A DNA stretch of 42,440 nt from Legionella sp. (GCA_009995425.1 JAACPN010000012.1:1-42440); one strand, 5' to 3'. Positions 9,613 to 19,406 are shown, counted from the stretch's first letter. Numbers and translations: made by a program. Notes: generated from the letters alone by a model not told the origin.

Positions 9613-10498
9613 CACCACCGGTCTCTTGTGTATTTGCTGTGTTGATTTGTTCGTGCATGAGTTTCGAAATAAATTCCGCAACGGTATTGCGCAAATCTTT
9701 ACGATGAACCACTTGATCAATATGACCATGTTCTAATAAAAACTCACTACGTTGAAACCCTTCAGGCAAGGTTTGTCGAACCGTTTGTTCAATCACGCGG
9801 GGTCCTGCAAAACCAATGAGCGCGTTAGGTTCAGCAACAATTAAATCACCTAAACTTGCAAAGCTTGCAGACACGCCGCCCATGGTCGGATCAGTTAAGA
9901 CAACAATAAAAGGCAGTTTATGCTCAGCAAATTTTGCGAGTGCAGCGGAAGTTTTTGCCATTTGCATCAATGAGAATAAACCTTCTTGCATACGTGCTCC
10001 ACCACTCGCGGTAAAGCAAACATAAGGTCGTTTATGCAATAAAGCTTCATTCACACCCCGCACAAACTTTTCACCGACGGTAGCTCCCATCGACCCACCC
10101 ATAAAGCTAAATTCAAAAGCCGAAGCAACCACAGGTATGTTTTTTAAAGTCCCTTTCATCACAACTAAAGCTTCTTTTTCCCCTGTTGCTTTTTGTGCCT
10201 GCGTAATTCTATCTTTATATTTTTTTGAATCACGGAATTTTAATCGATCGATCGGTTCTAAATTTTCGGCCAATTCAACACATCCGTTTTCATCTAAAAA
10301 TTGCGTTAACCTCTCACGTGCTGATATACGGTGATGGTGTTCGCACTTAAAACAAACCGACAGGTTTTTTTTAAGTTCTGCACGATACAACAAAGCATGA
10401 CAAGATTTACATTTTACCCAAACACCTTCAGGAACCCCTTTTTTTTGAGACGTTTCTGTTCGGATTCTAGAGGGTAACAATTTTTTTAGCCAACTCAT
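9599..10498 (-). CDS. accD: Acetyl-CoA carboxylase carboxyltransferase subunit beta
   Basis: The 299-residue protein carries the N-terminal zinc ribbon with Cys30, Cys33, Cys49 and Cys52 and the crotonase-like carboxyltransferase core, including [38 protein letters not shown] and [13 protein letters not shown]. With AccA it transfers carboxyl from biotin to acetyl-CoA, making malonyl-CoA for fatty acid synthesis. A good ribosome site (AGAAGGA) precedes the ATG. It heads the minus-strand cluster with folC, dedD and cvpA. Confidence 0.96.
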   Translation of the reverse strand: MSWLKKLLPSRIRTETSQKKGVPEGVWVKCKSCHALLYRAELKKNLSVCFKCEHHHRISARERLTQFLDENGCVELAENLEPIDRLKFRDSKKYKDRITQAQKATGEKEALVVMKGTLKNIPVVASAFEFSFMGGSMGATVGEKFVRGVNEALLHKRPYVCFTASGGARMQEGLFSLMQMAKTSAALAKFAEHKLPFIVVLTDPTMGGVSASFASLGDLIVAEPNALIGFAGPRVIEQTVRQTLPEGFQRSEFLLEHGHIDQVVHRKDLRNTVAEFISKLMHEQINTANTQETGGDDNL

Positions 10499-10554
10499 GT
10501 GAAAACTATCCTTCTGTTTATAAGTTCATATTGTATCATAAAAACCTAACATGC

Positions 10555-11715
10555 TTATCTTAAGATTTCTTTTTCGTATAAAACAGCCCCGAGCGTCCAA
10601 TTATTTGTACTCATTTTTTTCGATATGAAATGGATCGGTTCATGACGATTGATACCAAAGCCTTCGATAAACAAAGCGTATAAGTAAGAGGAGTTCAGGC
10701 AACTCGTAAACAAATGCCTGTTTTCAGGGTAGAGCGTGCCCAAAATAGACCAGTCTTGCTGACATACCTGTCGATTAGCCTTTTCTGAAAATTCTTGCTG
10801 CGTAAACTGATGATTCTCAAATGTAAACGGTTTTTCTTGTAACATAGCGCTCAGGCCACCGATAATATACCACGTTTGCTCTGGGTTACTCTGAATCACT
10901 GATTTCACATGGCGATCGACCTGATGAACACCATTAATCAAAGGCATCATGAGTTTTTGACATGATTGAAAATCTCCTACAGCTGAAGATCCATTCGGTA
11001 AAGGATAATGCCTAGGAAAACAAGCATCTTGGTCCAGGTATTGGCTTCGAATCTCATCCTGCCCAAGCCCAAGAAAACCATGTGTGAATAATGAAATATG
11101 CCGCCCATAAACATCGATATCAATATAATCGCTTGGATTTAAATTTGGATTTCTTGTTTGCTCGCCCGTCAAAGGAAATGCTATTTGAACCGAGGCACTC
11201 CCAGTGTCAACCACACTAACTAACGGCGCCGAAGGTGATGACAATGCACCCAATTCATAATTAACTGCCAACCAACCGTACAACGCCTCCTCACGACTTT
11301 TAAGTGTTTTAGCATCCACCAACTGCCACTGTGCTTGCCTGGCGAACCAATACTTCAACTTAGCATAATAAGCCTGTTGTCTTGAAAAATTTAGCATACG
11401 CATACCTGCCGTTGCATAAAAATAGACAGGAATATTGTCATCTGTCACATCTGAAAACAGCTCGGACAAATACGCATTCATGGCTCTTTGGTTTAATTCA
11501 ATGGATGCGAAACCAGGTTCTATTTTTTTTGTAAATATATTTTTTATTTCATAAGACGTATGAGAAGCATCTTTTTTATAGCTATAAATATTTAACCTCG
11601 AGCCCGAATTTCCTGCATCAACCACAGCAACGCATTGATTCTCCGGGCATATGACCGAGCCGCAAAATCCAAACGAACTTGAAAGTAAACAAAGCAACAG
11701 CAGTATACGAACCAT
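10555..11715 (-). CDS. Secreted NTPDase (GDA1/CD39-family ecto-apyrase)
   Basis: The 386-residue protein has a signal peptide (MVRILLLLCLLSSSFGFCGS). It contains all five apyrase conserved regions in order: VVDAGNSGSRLNIYS (residues 31-45), YFYATAGMRML, EEALYGWLAVNYELG with the catalytic Glu, VVDTGSASVQIAF, and WYIIGGLSAML. NTPDases hydrolyse extracellular nucleoside tri- and diphosphates and are mostly eukaryotic; Legionella pneumophila has a secreted homologue of about 390 residues needed for full intracellular growth. ACR1 reads AGNSGSR in place of the common AGSSGTR. Several cysteines in the second half fit disulphides outside the cytoplasm. The gene stands alone, 56 bases upstream of accD on the same strand. 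Confidence 0.9.
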   Translation of the reverse strand: MVRILLLLCLLSSSFGFCGSVICPENQCVAVVDAGNSGSRLNIYSYKKDASHTSYEIKNIFTKKIEPGFASIELNQRAMNAYLSELFSDVTDDNIPVYFYATAGMRMLNFSRQQAYYAKLKYWFARQAQWQLVDAKTLKSREEALYGWLAVNYELGALSSPSAPLVSVVDTGSASVQIAFPLTGEQTRNPNLNPSDYIDIDVYGRHISLFTHGFLGLGQDEIRSQYLDQDACFPRHYPLPNGSSAVGDFQSCQKLMMPLINGVHQVDRHVKSVIQSNPEQTWYIIGGLSAMLQEKPFTFENHQFTQQEFSEKANRQVCQQDWSILGTLYPENRHLFTSCLNSSYLYALFIEGFGINRHEPIHFISKKMSTNNWTLGAVLYEKEILR

Positions 11716-11906
11716 GATTCTATCCTAGCAAAAATTTAACAAATAATTTAACAAGCAAGACTGATTTTCAGATTATTATCACATTATTATGCTGTAATTT
11801 GTATAAAAAAACGAAAATCGCATTAAGTATTTTTAATATTCTGCCGATATTTTTATAAAACGATACCAACATAATATTTCTATATCTTCCAGGGTTGGAA
11901 TTGACT

Positions 11907-12656
11907 ATGAAAAAATTAGCATGCATTGCTATCACCAGCTTTCTTTTTCTCACAACGTCTTGGGTTTGGGGCCAAGCACGCTATGGTGAACGGTTTTGTA
12001 ATCTCCCGGATTATGACTGCATTAGAATCGAGTCAGGCGACCGATGGGAAACGCTTTTTCCAAACCCTGAAGAAGAAGATATTATCAGACGCGTTAACCG
12101 TATGAACGTAAGTTTAAAGCCCGGTATGATTATTGCTATACCAAAACATATCGAAAACCTGACGATATATGATGTATCGCCCTTCCCTCGTTACATCGAA
12201 TCGATAGGCGAAAAAACAATTTACGTCAATCAAGAACGCTTGGCTTGGGGTGCCTATGACGATCAAGGTCAGCTGATTTGGTGGGGACCTTTGTCATCAG
12301 GCAGCGCGAAGTGCAATGCAGCGAATGGTTATTGCAAAACACCTGCGGGCTTTTTTCGCATCATCCGAAAACAAGATATTGAATGTGTTTCAACTGCGTT
12401 TCCAAGGCATGCTGATGGCACCAGCGGTGGCGCAGAAATGCCTTACTGCATGCATTTTTTTAGAGGTTTTGCGTTGCATGGTAGTCGCAGCGTTCCGGGG
12501 TATCGTGACAGCCATGGATGCGTCAGAATGTTTATTGAAGATGCACGATGGCTTAATGAAGAGTTTATCGACCTGCCGGGTATTGGCATGAAGGGTACAC
12601 GTGTGATTGTTGGAGCTCCGGCGACAACGAGAGTTCCAAGACGAGATCCTAAATAA
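11907..12656 (+). CDS. Secreted L,D-transpeptidase with LysM-like domain
   Basis: From the ATG at 11907 the protein is 249 residues with a signal peptide ending near VWGQA. A TTG four codons earlier is possible but would only lengthen the positive N-terminus. Residues 36-80 resemble a LysM-type wall-binding module (IESGDRW, ending LKPGMIIAIP). Residues 102-236 are a YkuD catalytic domain with HGSRSVPGYRDSHGCVRM, giving His191 and Cys205. Such enzymes make 3-3 cross-links in peptidoglycan or attach lipoproteins. Extra cysteines at 31, 38, 136, 143, 160 and 181 suggest disulphides. The gene ends one base before the convergent rlpA stop. Confidence 0.88.
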   Translation: MKKLACIAITSFLFLTTSWVWGQARYGERFCNLPDYDCIRIESGDRWETLFPNPEEEDIIRRVNRMNVSLKPGMIIAIPKHIENLTIYDVSPFPRYIESIGEKTIYVNQERLAWGAYDDQGQLIWWGPLSSGSAKCNAANGYCKTPAGFFRIIRKQDIECVSTAFPRHADGTSGGAEMPYCMHFFRGFALHGSRSVPGYRDSHGCVRMFIEDARWLNEEFIDLPGIGMKGTRVIVGAPATTRVPRRDPK

Positions 12657-12657
12657 T

Positions 12658-13476
12658 TTACTCTAAAAACGAAAATACACCCTGCACACCTTTGGATTTA
12701 AGTAAGCTGATAACTTGATCTGCTTGCTTTTTATCCCCCATAGGTCCAAGCCTCACAATTTGATTGGCGAGATGCTCTTCGATCACCATGGGTATAGCCG
12801 GTGTTAGCTTAAGTAATTGATCACGATAAGCGAGGGCAGAAGCTTTTGATTTAAACGCGCCGGCCTGCAAGTAATAGCGTGCCTCGGGTATCTTTTTTTG
12901 GGCTCGCGATGATAAAGCTTTGACTTCAACAGGTGCTGTTCCCTCAGGTAACAACCCAAGCTTCACCCCTGCAGCATAAGAAAGATCAATAATACGGCCT
13001 TCATGAAATGGGCCTCTATCGTTGACTTTGACGATGATTTTACGTCCGTTTTTTAAATTTTTAACTTGCACATAGCTTGGCAGAGGTAAGGTCTTGTGTG
13101 CGGCGGTTAAGGCGTACATATCATACGCTTCACCGCTGGACGTACGCTGCTCATGAAATTTTGTGCCATACCATGAAGCAAGACCACGTTTTCGATAGCC
13201 TTTAGATGTTGGTAAAACATGGTAGGTTACACCGTTGACATGATAAGCCGTGGGATTGCCATAGCGACTCAACGGCTCTTGGATGGGCGATACTTTTTTA
13301 AACTCAGTCGGTAACGGACCAGACGGCGCTCCATCGTGTGTGTCACGTGTGTAGCGATGAATTTTTTTTAGTTTGGGGGGCGTAGGTGATGATGGTGATG
13401 AAATTTGCTTTACGCGATGGGTTTGACACCCTGCCATGAAGCAAAGCGACATCAAAACAAGACCTAAGCGCCGCAT
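12658..13476 (-). CDS. rlpA: RlpA-family septal lipoprotein (lytic transglycosylase with SPOR domain)
   Basis: The 272-residue protein has a lipoprotein signal with lipobox FMAGC (Cys17). A double-psi beta-barrel starts near KRGLASWYGTKFH and contains TAAHKTLPLP and VNDRGPF, keeping the His and Asp that are catalytic in the Pseudomonas enzyme. The C-terminal SPOR domain begins about YYLQAGAFKSKASA. RlpA cleaves glycan strands lacking stem peptides at the septum. In E. coli rlpA lies just upstream of dacA in the same direction; here it is divergent from dacA, with 179 bases between the start codons. Confidence 0.92.
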   Translation of the reverse strand: MRRLGLVLMSLCFMAGCQTHRVKQISSPSSPTPPKLKKIHRYTRDTHDGAPSGPLPTEFKKVSPIQEPLSRYGNPTAYHVNGVTYHVLPTSKGYRKRGLASWYGTKFHEQRTSSGEAYDMYALTAAHKTLPLPSYVQVKNLKNGRKIIVKVNDRGPFHEGRIIDLSYAAGVKLGLLPEGTAPVEVKALSSRAQKKIPEARYYLQAGAFKSKASALAYRDQLLKLTPAIPMVIEEHLANQIVRLGPMGDKKQADQVISLLKSKGVQGVFSFLE

Positions 13477-13655
13477 AGCTTCTCCAATATTTAATACTAT
13501 TTAATACGAGAATATACACATTTAGCTTTAAATTTCCAATACTAAGAGATGGTTAGCATCAACTTCCTATGATAAAATACTTGCACTGAGTGTGGGGTTA
13601 TTAGATATTAAATAAATTCGAAACCCACCGTAACTTTACTTTGGTGAGAAGCCTG

Positions 13656-14873
13656 ATGCATAAACGAGTTCATGCCTTAACCTCTTTTCTTTTGTTTGCG
13701 GCTGTTTTTGCGCATCCAAAATTTCTTCATGCTGATTCATATCAAACAGATCGTCTTGCACAACCAAAACCCGATCAAACCAGCCCTCTGATCACGCCAT
13801 CCGCACCATCCATTCATGCAAAAGCATATTTTTTAGTGGATACCAACAGCGGTAAAATTTTAGCTGAGAACAATAGTGACAAAAAACTTCCTCCAGCAAG
13901 CCTTACGAAACTGATGACACTCTATGTCGTGTCTAAGGCGCTTCATAACGAACAAATACATCTAGAAGATACCGTCCATATAACTAAGAAAGCCTGGAAA
14001 ACTGGCGGCTCACGGATGTTTGTCAAAGAAGGTCAAGATGTACGTATTGAAGACTTGCTTAAAGGCATCATCGTTGATTCAGGAAACGATGCCTGTGTTG
14101 CGCTAGCCGAGCACTTAGGTGGAAGCGAAGAAGGCTTTGCTGCCTTAATGAATCAAGAAGCTCAACAGCTTGGGATGATGAACTCACATTTTACGGACAG
14201 CACGGGCTTACCCCAGCCTGAGTTATATACCACAGCCAAAGATCTCGCTATTCTTGCGCGTGCCATTATCAATGAATTTCCTGAGTATTATCACTGGTAC
14301 AAACAAAAATGGTTCACGTTCAACGAAATCAGGCAACCGAATCGCAACCGACTTTTGTGGCGTGATTCCCATGTTGATGGCATGAAAACAGGCCACACAG
14401 ATGAAGCAGGTTATTGTCTCGCCTCTTCAGCGAAACGTGATGACATGCGATTAGTTGCCATTGTTTTAGGCTCTCCCTCAGAATCAGTCCGTGCAGATGA
14501 CAGCGAGCGTTTACTTAAATACGGATTCCGTTTTTTTGAAACGCATAAGCTTTATGAAGCAGGAAAGCCGTTGGCTGAACTTCCACTATACAAAGGTATG
14601 AGTCAAACACTTCCTATTGGTGTTTTGCAAAATCACTATGTAACGATTCCATCAGGTCAATATCAGCATTTGACGATAAAAACAGAAGTTCCTAAATACC
14701 TCAAAGCTCCGATTCAACAAGGACAACAAATGGGTGAACTTGTGGTGCTCTTCAATGGAGAAGCAGTTTCATCACGACCACTTTATGCTTTAAAACCCGT
14801 TTCTCAAGGTAGTCTATTTTCACGTGCTAAAGACTCGGTTAAACTCGTCTTTAAACAATGGTTTAGTGCTTAA
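13656..14873 (+). CDS. dacA: D-alanyl-D-alanine carboxypeptidase (PBP5/6 type)
   Basis: The ATG at 13656 gives 405 residues starting MHKRVHALTS and leading into a signal peptide; in-frame TTG/GTG codons just upstream form part of the ribosome site region (GGTGAGAAG). Penicillin-binding motifs are present: SLTK (Ser82, Lys85), SGN (142-144) and KTG (244-246), followed by a PBP5-type C-terminal beta domain (about 305-390) and an amphipathic C-terminal helix for membrane attachment. The enzyme trims the terminal D-Ala from pentapeptides, which also makes tetrapeptide donors for L,D-transpeptidases. Its stop overlaps the next gene by one base. Confidence 0.94.
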   Translation: MHKRVHALTSFLLFAAVFAHPKFLHADSYQTDRLAQPKPDQTSPLITPSAPSIHAKAYFLVDTNSGKILAENNSDKKLPPASLTKLMTLYVVSKALHNEQIHLEDTVHITKKAWKTGGSRMFVKEGQDVRIEDLLKGIIVDSGNDACVALAEHLGGSEEGFAALMNQEAQQLGMMNSHFTDSTGLPQPELYTTAKDLAILARAIINEFPEYYHWYKQKWFTFNEIRQPNRNRLLWRDSHVDGMKTGHTDEAGYCLASSAKRDDMRLVAIVLGSPSESVRADDSERLLKYGFRFFETHKLYEAGKPLAELPLYKGMSQTLPIGVLQNHYVTIPSGQYQHLTIKTEVPKYLKAPIQQGQQMGELVVLFNGEAVSSRPLYALKPVSQGSLFSRAKDSVKLVFKQWFSA

Positions 14874-15154
14874 TGATGATGACTGAAAACTCAAAAGATT
14901 CTAGTTTGTTAAAATTTCCCTGTGATTTTCCCATAAAAATTATGGGAAAAGCGACAGACGCATTTAAAAACGATATTTTTTCAATCTTAAAAAAACATTA
15001 TCCTGCTCTCAAGACAGATGCAATTCACATGAACTCCAGTAAAAACGGTAATTTTATCGCTATGAGTGCAACCGTTTTTGCACAAGATCAACCTTCGTTA
15101 GATGCCTTGTATCAAGATTTGACCCAGCATCCGGATATCAAAATGGTGCTTTAA
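14873..15154 (+). CDS. ybeD: YbeD/DUF493 family protein
   Basis: The 93-residue protein has the family pattern: FPCDFPIKIMGKA near the N-terminus, SSKNGNFIAMSATVFA in the middle, and LDALYQDLTQHPDIKMVL at the C-terminus, an ACT-like alpha/beta fold. Three Met codons open the frame; the first overlaps the dacA stop (TAATG). lipB starts at the next base after its stop. Location between dacA and lipB is conserved in Gammaproteobacteria. Its biochemical role is not established. Confidence 0.9.
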   Translation: MMMTENSKDSSLLKFPCDFPIKIMGKATDAFKNDIFSILKKHYPALKTDAIHMNSSKNGNFIAMSATVFAQDQPSLDALYQDLTQHPDIKMVL

Positions 15155-15781
15155 ATGCTGATCATTCGTTCTTTAGGTACCCAACCGTATGCTGATACAT
15201 GGCATGCCATGAAAAAATTCACTGATGAACGAACATGCGATACACCCGATGAAATTTGGCTGTTACAACATCCTCCAGTTTACACCCAAGGACAAGCCGG
15301 TAAACCCGAGCATATTTTAAACCCTGGTTCGATCCCAGTGATTCAAAGCGATCGTGGAGGACAAGTAACTTACCATGGTCCTGGTCAACTCATTGCTTAT
15401 ATTCTGTTAGATATTAAACGTCGCAATCTAGGCATTCGAACCTTAGTTTGTCAGCTTGAGCGTAGTTTAATTGATCTGTTATTCACATTTGGCGTGCGAG
15501 CCGAAACCAAAGATGGCGCTCCTGGCGTTTATGTCAATCAGAAAAAAATTGCATCCATCGGTTTGCGTGTGCGTAAAGGCTGCACTTACCATGGCCTAGC
15601 CTTAAACATAAACATGGATTTAAAACCCTTTTTAGGCATTAATCCCTGCGGTTATGCAGGCTTAGACATGACCCAACTTCACGAGTATGACGCTACAGCC
15701 AATCTAAACCACGTTGAAATGCAACTTAAGACGCTTCTTTTGACACAATTTGAAGGGGATGCCCATGCAGCTCTTCACTAA
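15155..15781 (+). CDS. lipB: Octanoyl-[ACP]:protein N-octanoyltransferase
   Basis: LipB moves the octanoyl group from acyl carrier protein onto lipoyl domains. The 208-residue protein shows [20 protein letters not shown], the signature [35 protein letters not shown] with the catalytic Lys, and [19 protein letters not shown] with the catalytic Cys. It follows ybeD without a gap and its 3' end overlaps the next gene by 17 bases. lipA, which normally accompanies lipB in many relatives, is not in this window. Confidence 0.95.
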   Translation: MLIIRSLGTQPYADTWHAMKKFTDERTCDTPDEIWLLQHPPVYTQGQAGKPEHILNPGSIPVIQSDRGGQVTYHGPGQLIAYILLDIKRRNLGIRTLVCQLERSLIDLLFTFGVRAETKDGAPGVYVNQKKIASIGLRVRKGCTYHGLALNINMDLKPFLGINPCGYAGLDMTQLHEYDATANLNHVEMQLKTLLLTQFEGDAHAALH

Positions 15782-17789
15782 CTATCTTGAGCCGCTTACA
15801 GCGTGGCTTCATCATCACCCACACTGGTCTTTGTTCCTGGCTTTTTTTATTGCTTTTATTGAGTCGTTAGCTTTTCTTGGTAGCATTATTCCCGGAACAG
15901 TGGTCATGACTGCACTGGGTATTTTAGCAGGATCAGGCGTGATGCGTATTGATCTCACATTTATTTTTGCAGCCCTTGGCGCCATCATTGGAGACGTTGC
16001 AAGTTACGGTCTCGGCTATAAATTTAGTGACCGACTCCTAATCATATGGCCTTTTAGCAGATACCCCACATGGCTAGAATACGGACAAAAATATTTTAAT
16101 CGCCATGGTACTAAAAGCATATTTTTAGGGCGATTTATTGGTCCTTTACGGTCCATTATTCCGGTTGTAGCTGGTATGATGAGGATGAAGCAACTACCTT
16201 TTTTATCAGCCAATATTATGTCGGGTATTGCTTGGTCCATCGTTTATGTTACACCTGGTGTTCTTATTGGGAGTGCAAGCTCTGAACTTTCAGCAGAGGG
16301 TGCCACGCGTCTGTTTCTCTTTATTTTGATTTTGCTTGCGCTGGTCTGGTTTGTCAGTGTTGTGGTTAAATGGCTTTTTGCTCATGTCAGCTCTTTTTTG
16401 CAAACACGATTACATTACGTCTGGGCCTGGCTGGAAGATAACCGTTTATTATCGCGAGTAACACGCCCTCTCACACCACCCAACGAAGGCAATCACGCCG
16501 CAACAGCCGCTCTTCTTGTATGCTTCATACTTTCTATCAGTATTATTGTCAGTATATTCTTATGGTTTATCTGGATTGATGAACTGGGTGATTTACTTGA
16601 TCTGCCTATTTATTTCTTTTTTCAAAGTTTACGTACACAACCTATGGATATGTTTTTCGTTATTATACGCTGCTTGATTGATACGTATCCTTTACTTGTC
16701 TTTTCTATGACTATTTCACTCAATATGATCTACAGACGTAACTGGCGTTTACTCAAGTACTGGTTCAGCTTAGGTTTTATCTCGCTATTCATGAGTCAGG
16801 CCATGGGGACCTGGATGAATTGCCTCAGACCAGAAGATGCAGCTTTATTTCAAAGCAACTTCTCGCACCCATCAGCATCACTGACCCTGGTCACAGCGTT
16901 CTGGGTATTTTTAATGCTTCAAGTAGGTCGAACCTCCATGACCAGCTTAACCCGGACCTTACGTTTGATTTGGCTAAGTCTACTCGGGCTCGACGGCATT
17001 GCCGTGCTCTACCTGGGTGAACACTGGTTAACGAGTACGCTGATTAGCTACACCATGGGGAGCACGCTTGCACTTGGGCATTGGATCCTTTATCGACGTC
17101 ACATTCCCAAAACCTCACCGAAAACACGAACAATTTGGCTTGCGTTTGGTTTATTTATAGCTGTAGGCATGTGGATTACGACGACTCAGTATAAAGCTAA
17201 ACTTCTTTTGCATACGCCTTATCCTGAACAATACATGCTAACCAGTCAAGCCTGGTGGTATCAACGTGAACCGCTCTTACCTCAGTATACGATGAATCGT
17301 TTTGGTCATCCCAACGGTGTGTTTAATATTCAGTATTTAGGTTCACTTGCTGTATTTCAAAAAGCACTCGAAAATCACGGTTGGCGACTTCGTCCAAACT
17401 CGTTTGCAAAACGTTTTTTAGAAAAAACGAATCATCTGTCATCTGCCCCTATTCGAGCGCTAAAAACACCGCTTTATTTGAATAAAAAGCCTGAACTCGT
17501 GATGACATATGACGCCCGAGGATCACGACCCCTGATCATTCTCAGCATGTGGCCGTCTAACTATCATCTTCATAACCACGATCAACCTATTTGGTTAGGT
17601 AGTTTGAGTACTTTAGAAAAATCAACACCACTCACGGACGATGGGCAAACAGCCCTTTCATCGTTTCAGCAAATTTTACCTGCACTTAAAGAATTTGAGT
17701 TCACAACCTTGCCTTTACCCACACAACCGTTACAATCACCATCTTTGCCATCGCAATCTCTCTTACTTATGATTAAGGAAATAACTTAA
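15765..17789 (+). CDS. lssY: LssY-like membrane protein: DedA (VTT), PAP2-like and LssY_C domains
   Basis: The start at 15765 has AAGGGG at 6 bases upstream and gives 674 residues. Residues 25-175 are a DedA/VTT domain with [21 protein letters not shown] and [18 protein letters not shown]. Residues 250-445 are a PAP2-type helical bundle in which the usual PSGH reads PSAS (369-372) and the third motif keeps only YLGEHW (His420). Residues about 500-650 resemble the LssY_C domain ([20 protein letters not shown]). DedA proteins flip lipids; PAP2 domains remove phosphate from lipids. The PAP2 part looks catalytically dead. The name comes from the Legionella lss locus; the other lss genes are not here. 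Confidence 0.82.
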   Translation: MQLFTNYLEPLTAWLHHHPHWSLFLAFFIAFIESLAFLGSIIPGTVVMTALGILAGSGVMRIDLTFIFAALGAIIGDVASYGLGYKFSDRLLIIWPFSRYPTWLEYGQKYFNRHGTKSIFLGRFIGPLRSIIPVVAGMMRMKQLPFLSANIMSGIAWSIVYVTPGVLIGSASSELSAEGATRLFLFILILLALVWFVSVVVKWLFAHVSSFLQTRLHYVWAWLEDNRLLSRVTRPLTPPNEGNHAATAALLVCFILSISIIVSIFLWFIWIDELGDLLDLPIYFFFQSLRTQPMDMFFVIIRCLIDTYPLLVFSMTISLNMIYRRNWRLLKYWFSLGFISLFMSQAMGTWMNCLRPEDAALFQSNFSHPSASLTLVTAFWVFLMLQVGRTSMTSLTRTLRLIWLSLLGLDGIAVLYLGEHWLTSTLISYTMGSTLALGHWILYRRHIPKTSPKTRTIWLAFGLFIAVGMWITTTQYKAKLLLHTPYPEQYMLTSQAWWYQREPLLPQYTMNRFGHPNGVFNIQYLGSLAVFQKALENHGWRLRPNSFAKRFLEKTNHLSSAPIRALKTPLYLNKKPELVMTYDARGSRPLIILSMWPSNYHLHNHDQPIWLGSLSTLEKSTPLTDDGQTALSSFQQILPALKEFEFTTLPLPTQPLQSPSLPSQSLLLMIKEIT

Positions 17790-17791
17790 AC

Positions 17792-18760
17792 ATGGAATTT
17801 TTTACTGAATACAGTCTTTTCTTATTAAAATCTATCACATTTGTTGCGTCTTCTTTATTTTTGGTGATCGGTATTGTGTCTATAGGACGTCGTTCAATCA
17901 AAACACCTTTAAACATCGAATCACTCAACGAGCAATACGATGAGCAAACAAAGCAGCTTCAACACGCTTTAAATTTAAGCAAAACAGACAAGAAAAAAAT
18001 TAAAGAACATCATAAATCTCAAAATAAAATAAAAAAATCCAGAGAGAACCATCCGAGACGTTTCGTTCTCAACTTTAACGGCGACATCGGCGCGACTCAG
18101 GTTAATCAATTACGCGATGAAATTTCTGTTATTTTATCCTCCGCCACCTCCAACGATGAAGTGGTTGTTCGTCTCGAAAGCCCAGGTGGTGCTGTGAGTG
18201 GTTATGGGCTTGCCGCATCGCAATTGCAACGTCTACGCGACAAAAATATCCCGTTAACCGTTTGTATCGATAAAGTTGCTGCCAGTGGTGGTTATTTAAT
18301 GGCCTGTGTTGCCAACACCATTATTGCTGCACCGTTTGCGATTATTGGTTCAATCGGTGTCGTTGCCCAACTGCCAAATTTTCATCGCTTTTTAAAAAAA
18401 CATAATATTGATATAGAACTCTTAACGGCTGGTGAGTACAAACGTACACTCACGGTCCTTGGTGAAAACACGGATAAAAATCGTAAAAAATTCCAAGAAG
18501 ATCTAGAAGCTATTCAAGCATCTTTTCGTGATCATGTTCTTACTCATCGCACACATATTAATATTGATGAAGTAGCTACTGGCGAGCATTGGCTAGCTAA
18601 AGACGCGATGCAGCTTGGCTTAGTTGATCAACTTAAAACAAGCGATGATTATTTGTACGATTCGATTGATTCGTACGAAACGCTTGTTTTAACAACACCC
18701 GTAAAACCAAGTTTATCGAGTAAATTATTTAAACCGCTGACCGCTTATTTTTATAGATAA
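17792..18760 (+). CDS. sohB: Inner-membrane S49 peptidase SohB
   Basis: The 322-residue protein has an N-terminal membrane helix (about 8-30), a charged linker, and a signal-peptide-peptidase domain with LESPGGAVSGYGLAASQL, KVAASGGYLMACVA (nucleophile Ser165) and the general-base Lys217 in AGEYKRTLTVLG, then GEHWLAKDAMQLGLVD. SohB-type enzymes are membrane-bound serine/lysine proteases; their natural substrates are poorly defined. AGGAAATAA precedes the ATG, and the gene starts 2 bases after the lssY stop, so the two share a transcript. Confidence 0.92.
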   Translation: MEFFTEYSLFLLKSITFVASSLFLVIGIVSIGRRSIKTPLNIESLNEQYDEQTKQLQHALNLSKTDKKKIKEHHKSQNKIKKSRENHPRRFVLNFNGDIGATQVNQLRDEISVILSSATSNDEVVVRLESPGGAVSGYGLAASQLQRLRDKNIPLTVCIDKVAASGGYLMACVANTIIAAPFAIIGSIGVVAQLPNFHRFLKKHNIDIELLTAGEYKRTLTVLGENTDKNRKKFQEDLEAIQASFRDHVLTHRTHINIDEVATGEHWLAKDAMQLGLVDQLKTSDDYLYDSIDSYETLVLTTPVKPSLSSKLFKPLTAYFYR

Positions 18761-18803
18761 CGAACCATCTACTATTTTGCTGTAATTTGTATAGGTTTTT
18801 TCA

Positions 18804-19406
18804 ATGGAATCAACACCCCCCCCCTGCACCCTTAATCCTGACGCGCATACGCTTATTTTTAAGCATGCGCGCGTGAGTCATCCAGTCTTTAGTGATGTCA
18901 TTGGGCTGCATGATATCGATCATATATCGCTTACAACCATCAGCCGTCAAAACGAACTGACTATTTTATCTTATAGGCCTGCAGTCGAATTCGATTTAAT
19001 CAAAACAGACTTATGGCATCACGATCGCTCATATCACCCTGATTTTTTCAAAACAAGGCAATGCAAGCTTTGGACTGATTTATACAACCATGATAGATAC
19101 ACCGAATTAATGCACGTCAAACAAACATCTAAACATTTACGCGCAGGTATATCAACCACAGTAGCCTATAGTAATTGCATACTTTTGCTTTCGTTCGCGA
19201 CTCAATCGAAACACCCTGAAGCAGGAAAGCGATTACTTGAAGCCCATCCGGACTTAATCAAAATGGGACGTTATTGTTTTCAAAAGATCTCCCATTTATT
19301 TTTACCTTACTTAGGCAAAACAACAGCTCAAAAAAAATCTCGCATTTTCTCGCCTTACATGCAACTTGTCGTTAACAATAACGTAACTGAACGTGGTGTT
19401 TCATGA
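18804..19406 (+). CDS. Unrecognised 200-residue protein, possibly a stand-alone sensory domain
   Basis: I do not recognise this protein with confidence. It is soluble, with no signal peptide or membrane helix. The central stretch IDHISLTTISRQNELTILSY, followed by aromatic and charged segments and a C-terminal helical part, loosely resembles the PAS/autoinducer-type N-terminal half of Legionella LuxR-like regulators. No helix-turn-helix follows, so if related it is sensor-only. Its TGA overlaps the MFS start by four bases, which suggests coupled translation and a shared role. The N-terminus contains a proline run encoded by a C-rich stretch (MESTPPPC). Confidence 0.6.
   Translation: MESTPPPCTLNPDAHTLIFKHARVSHPVFSDVIGLHDIDHISLTTISRQNELTILSYRPAVEFDLIKTDLWHHDRSYHPDFFKTRQCKLWTDLYNHDRYTELMHVKQTSKHLRAGISTTVAYSNCILLLSFATQSKHPEAGKRLLEAHPDLIKMGRYCFQKISHLFLPYLGKTTAQKKSRIFSPYMQLVVNNNVTERGVS

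Noticed and set aside
9613-9729. N-terminal extension of folC.
   Set aside because: The extra 39 residues lie within accD coding sequence and do not resemble FolC; the ATG at 9612 fits the family.
11716-11906. AT-rich gap of 191 bases before the LysM/YkuD gene, searched for a tRNA, small RNA or short gene.
   Set aside because: No cloverleaf, GGTTCGA-type T-arm or convincing small coding frame; probably just divergent promoters for the NTPDase and the transpeptidase.
11790-18793. A 16-base exact match, TGCTGTAATTTGTATA, at 11790-11805 and at 18778-18793, both in gene gaps.
   Set aside because: In an AT-rich 42-kb window a 16-base pair can arise by chance, there are only two copies, and neither has inverted structure or a shared distance to a start codon.
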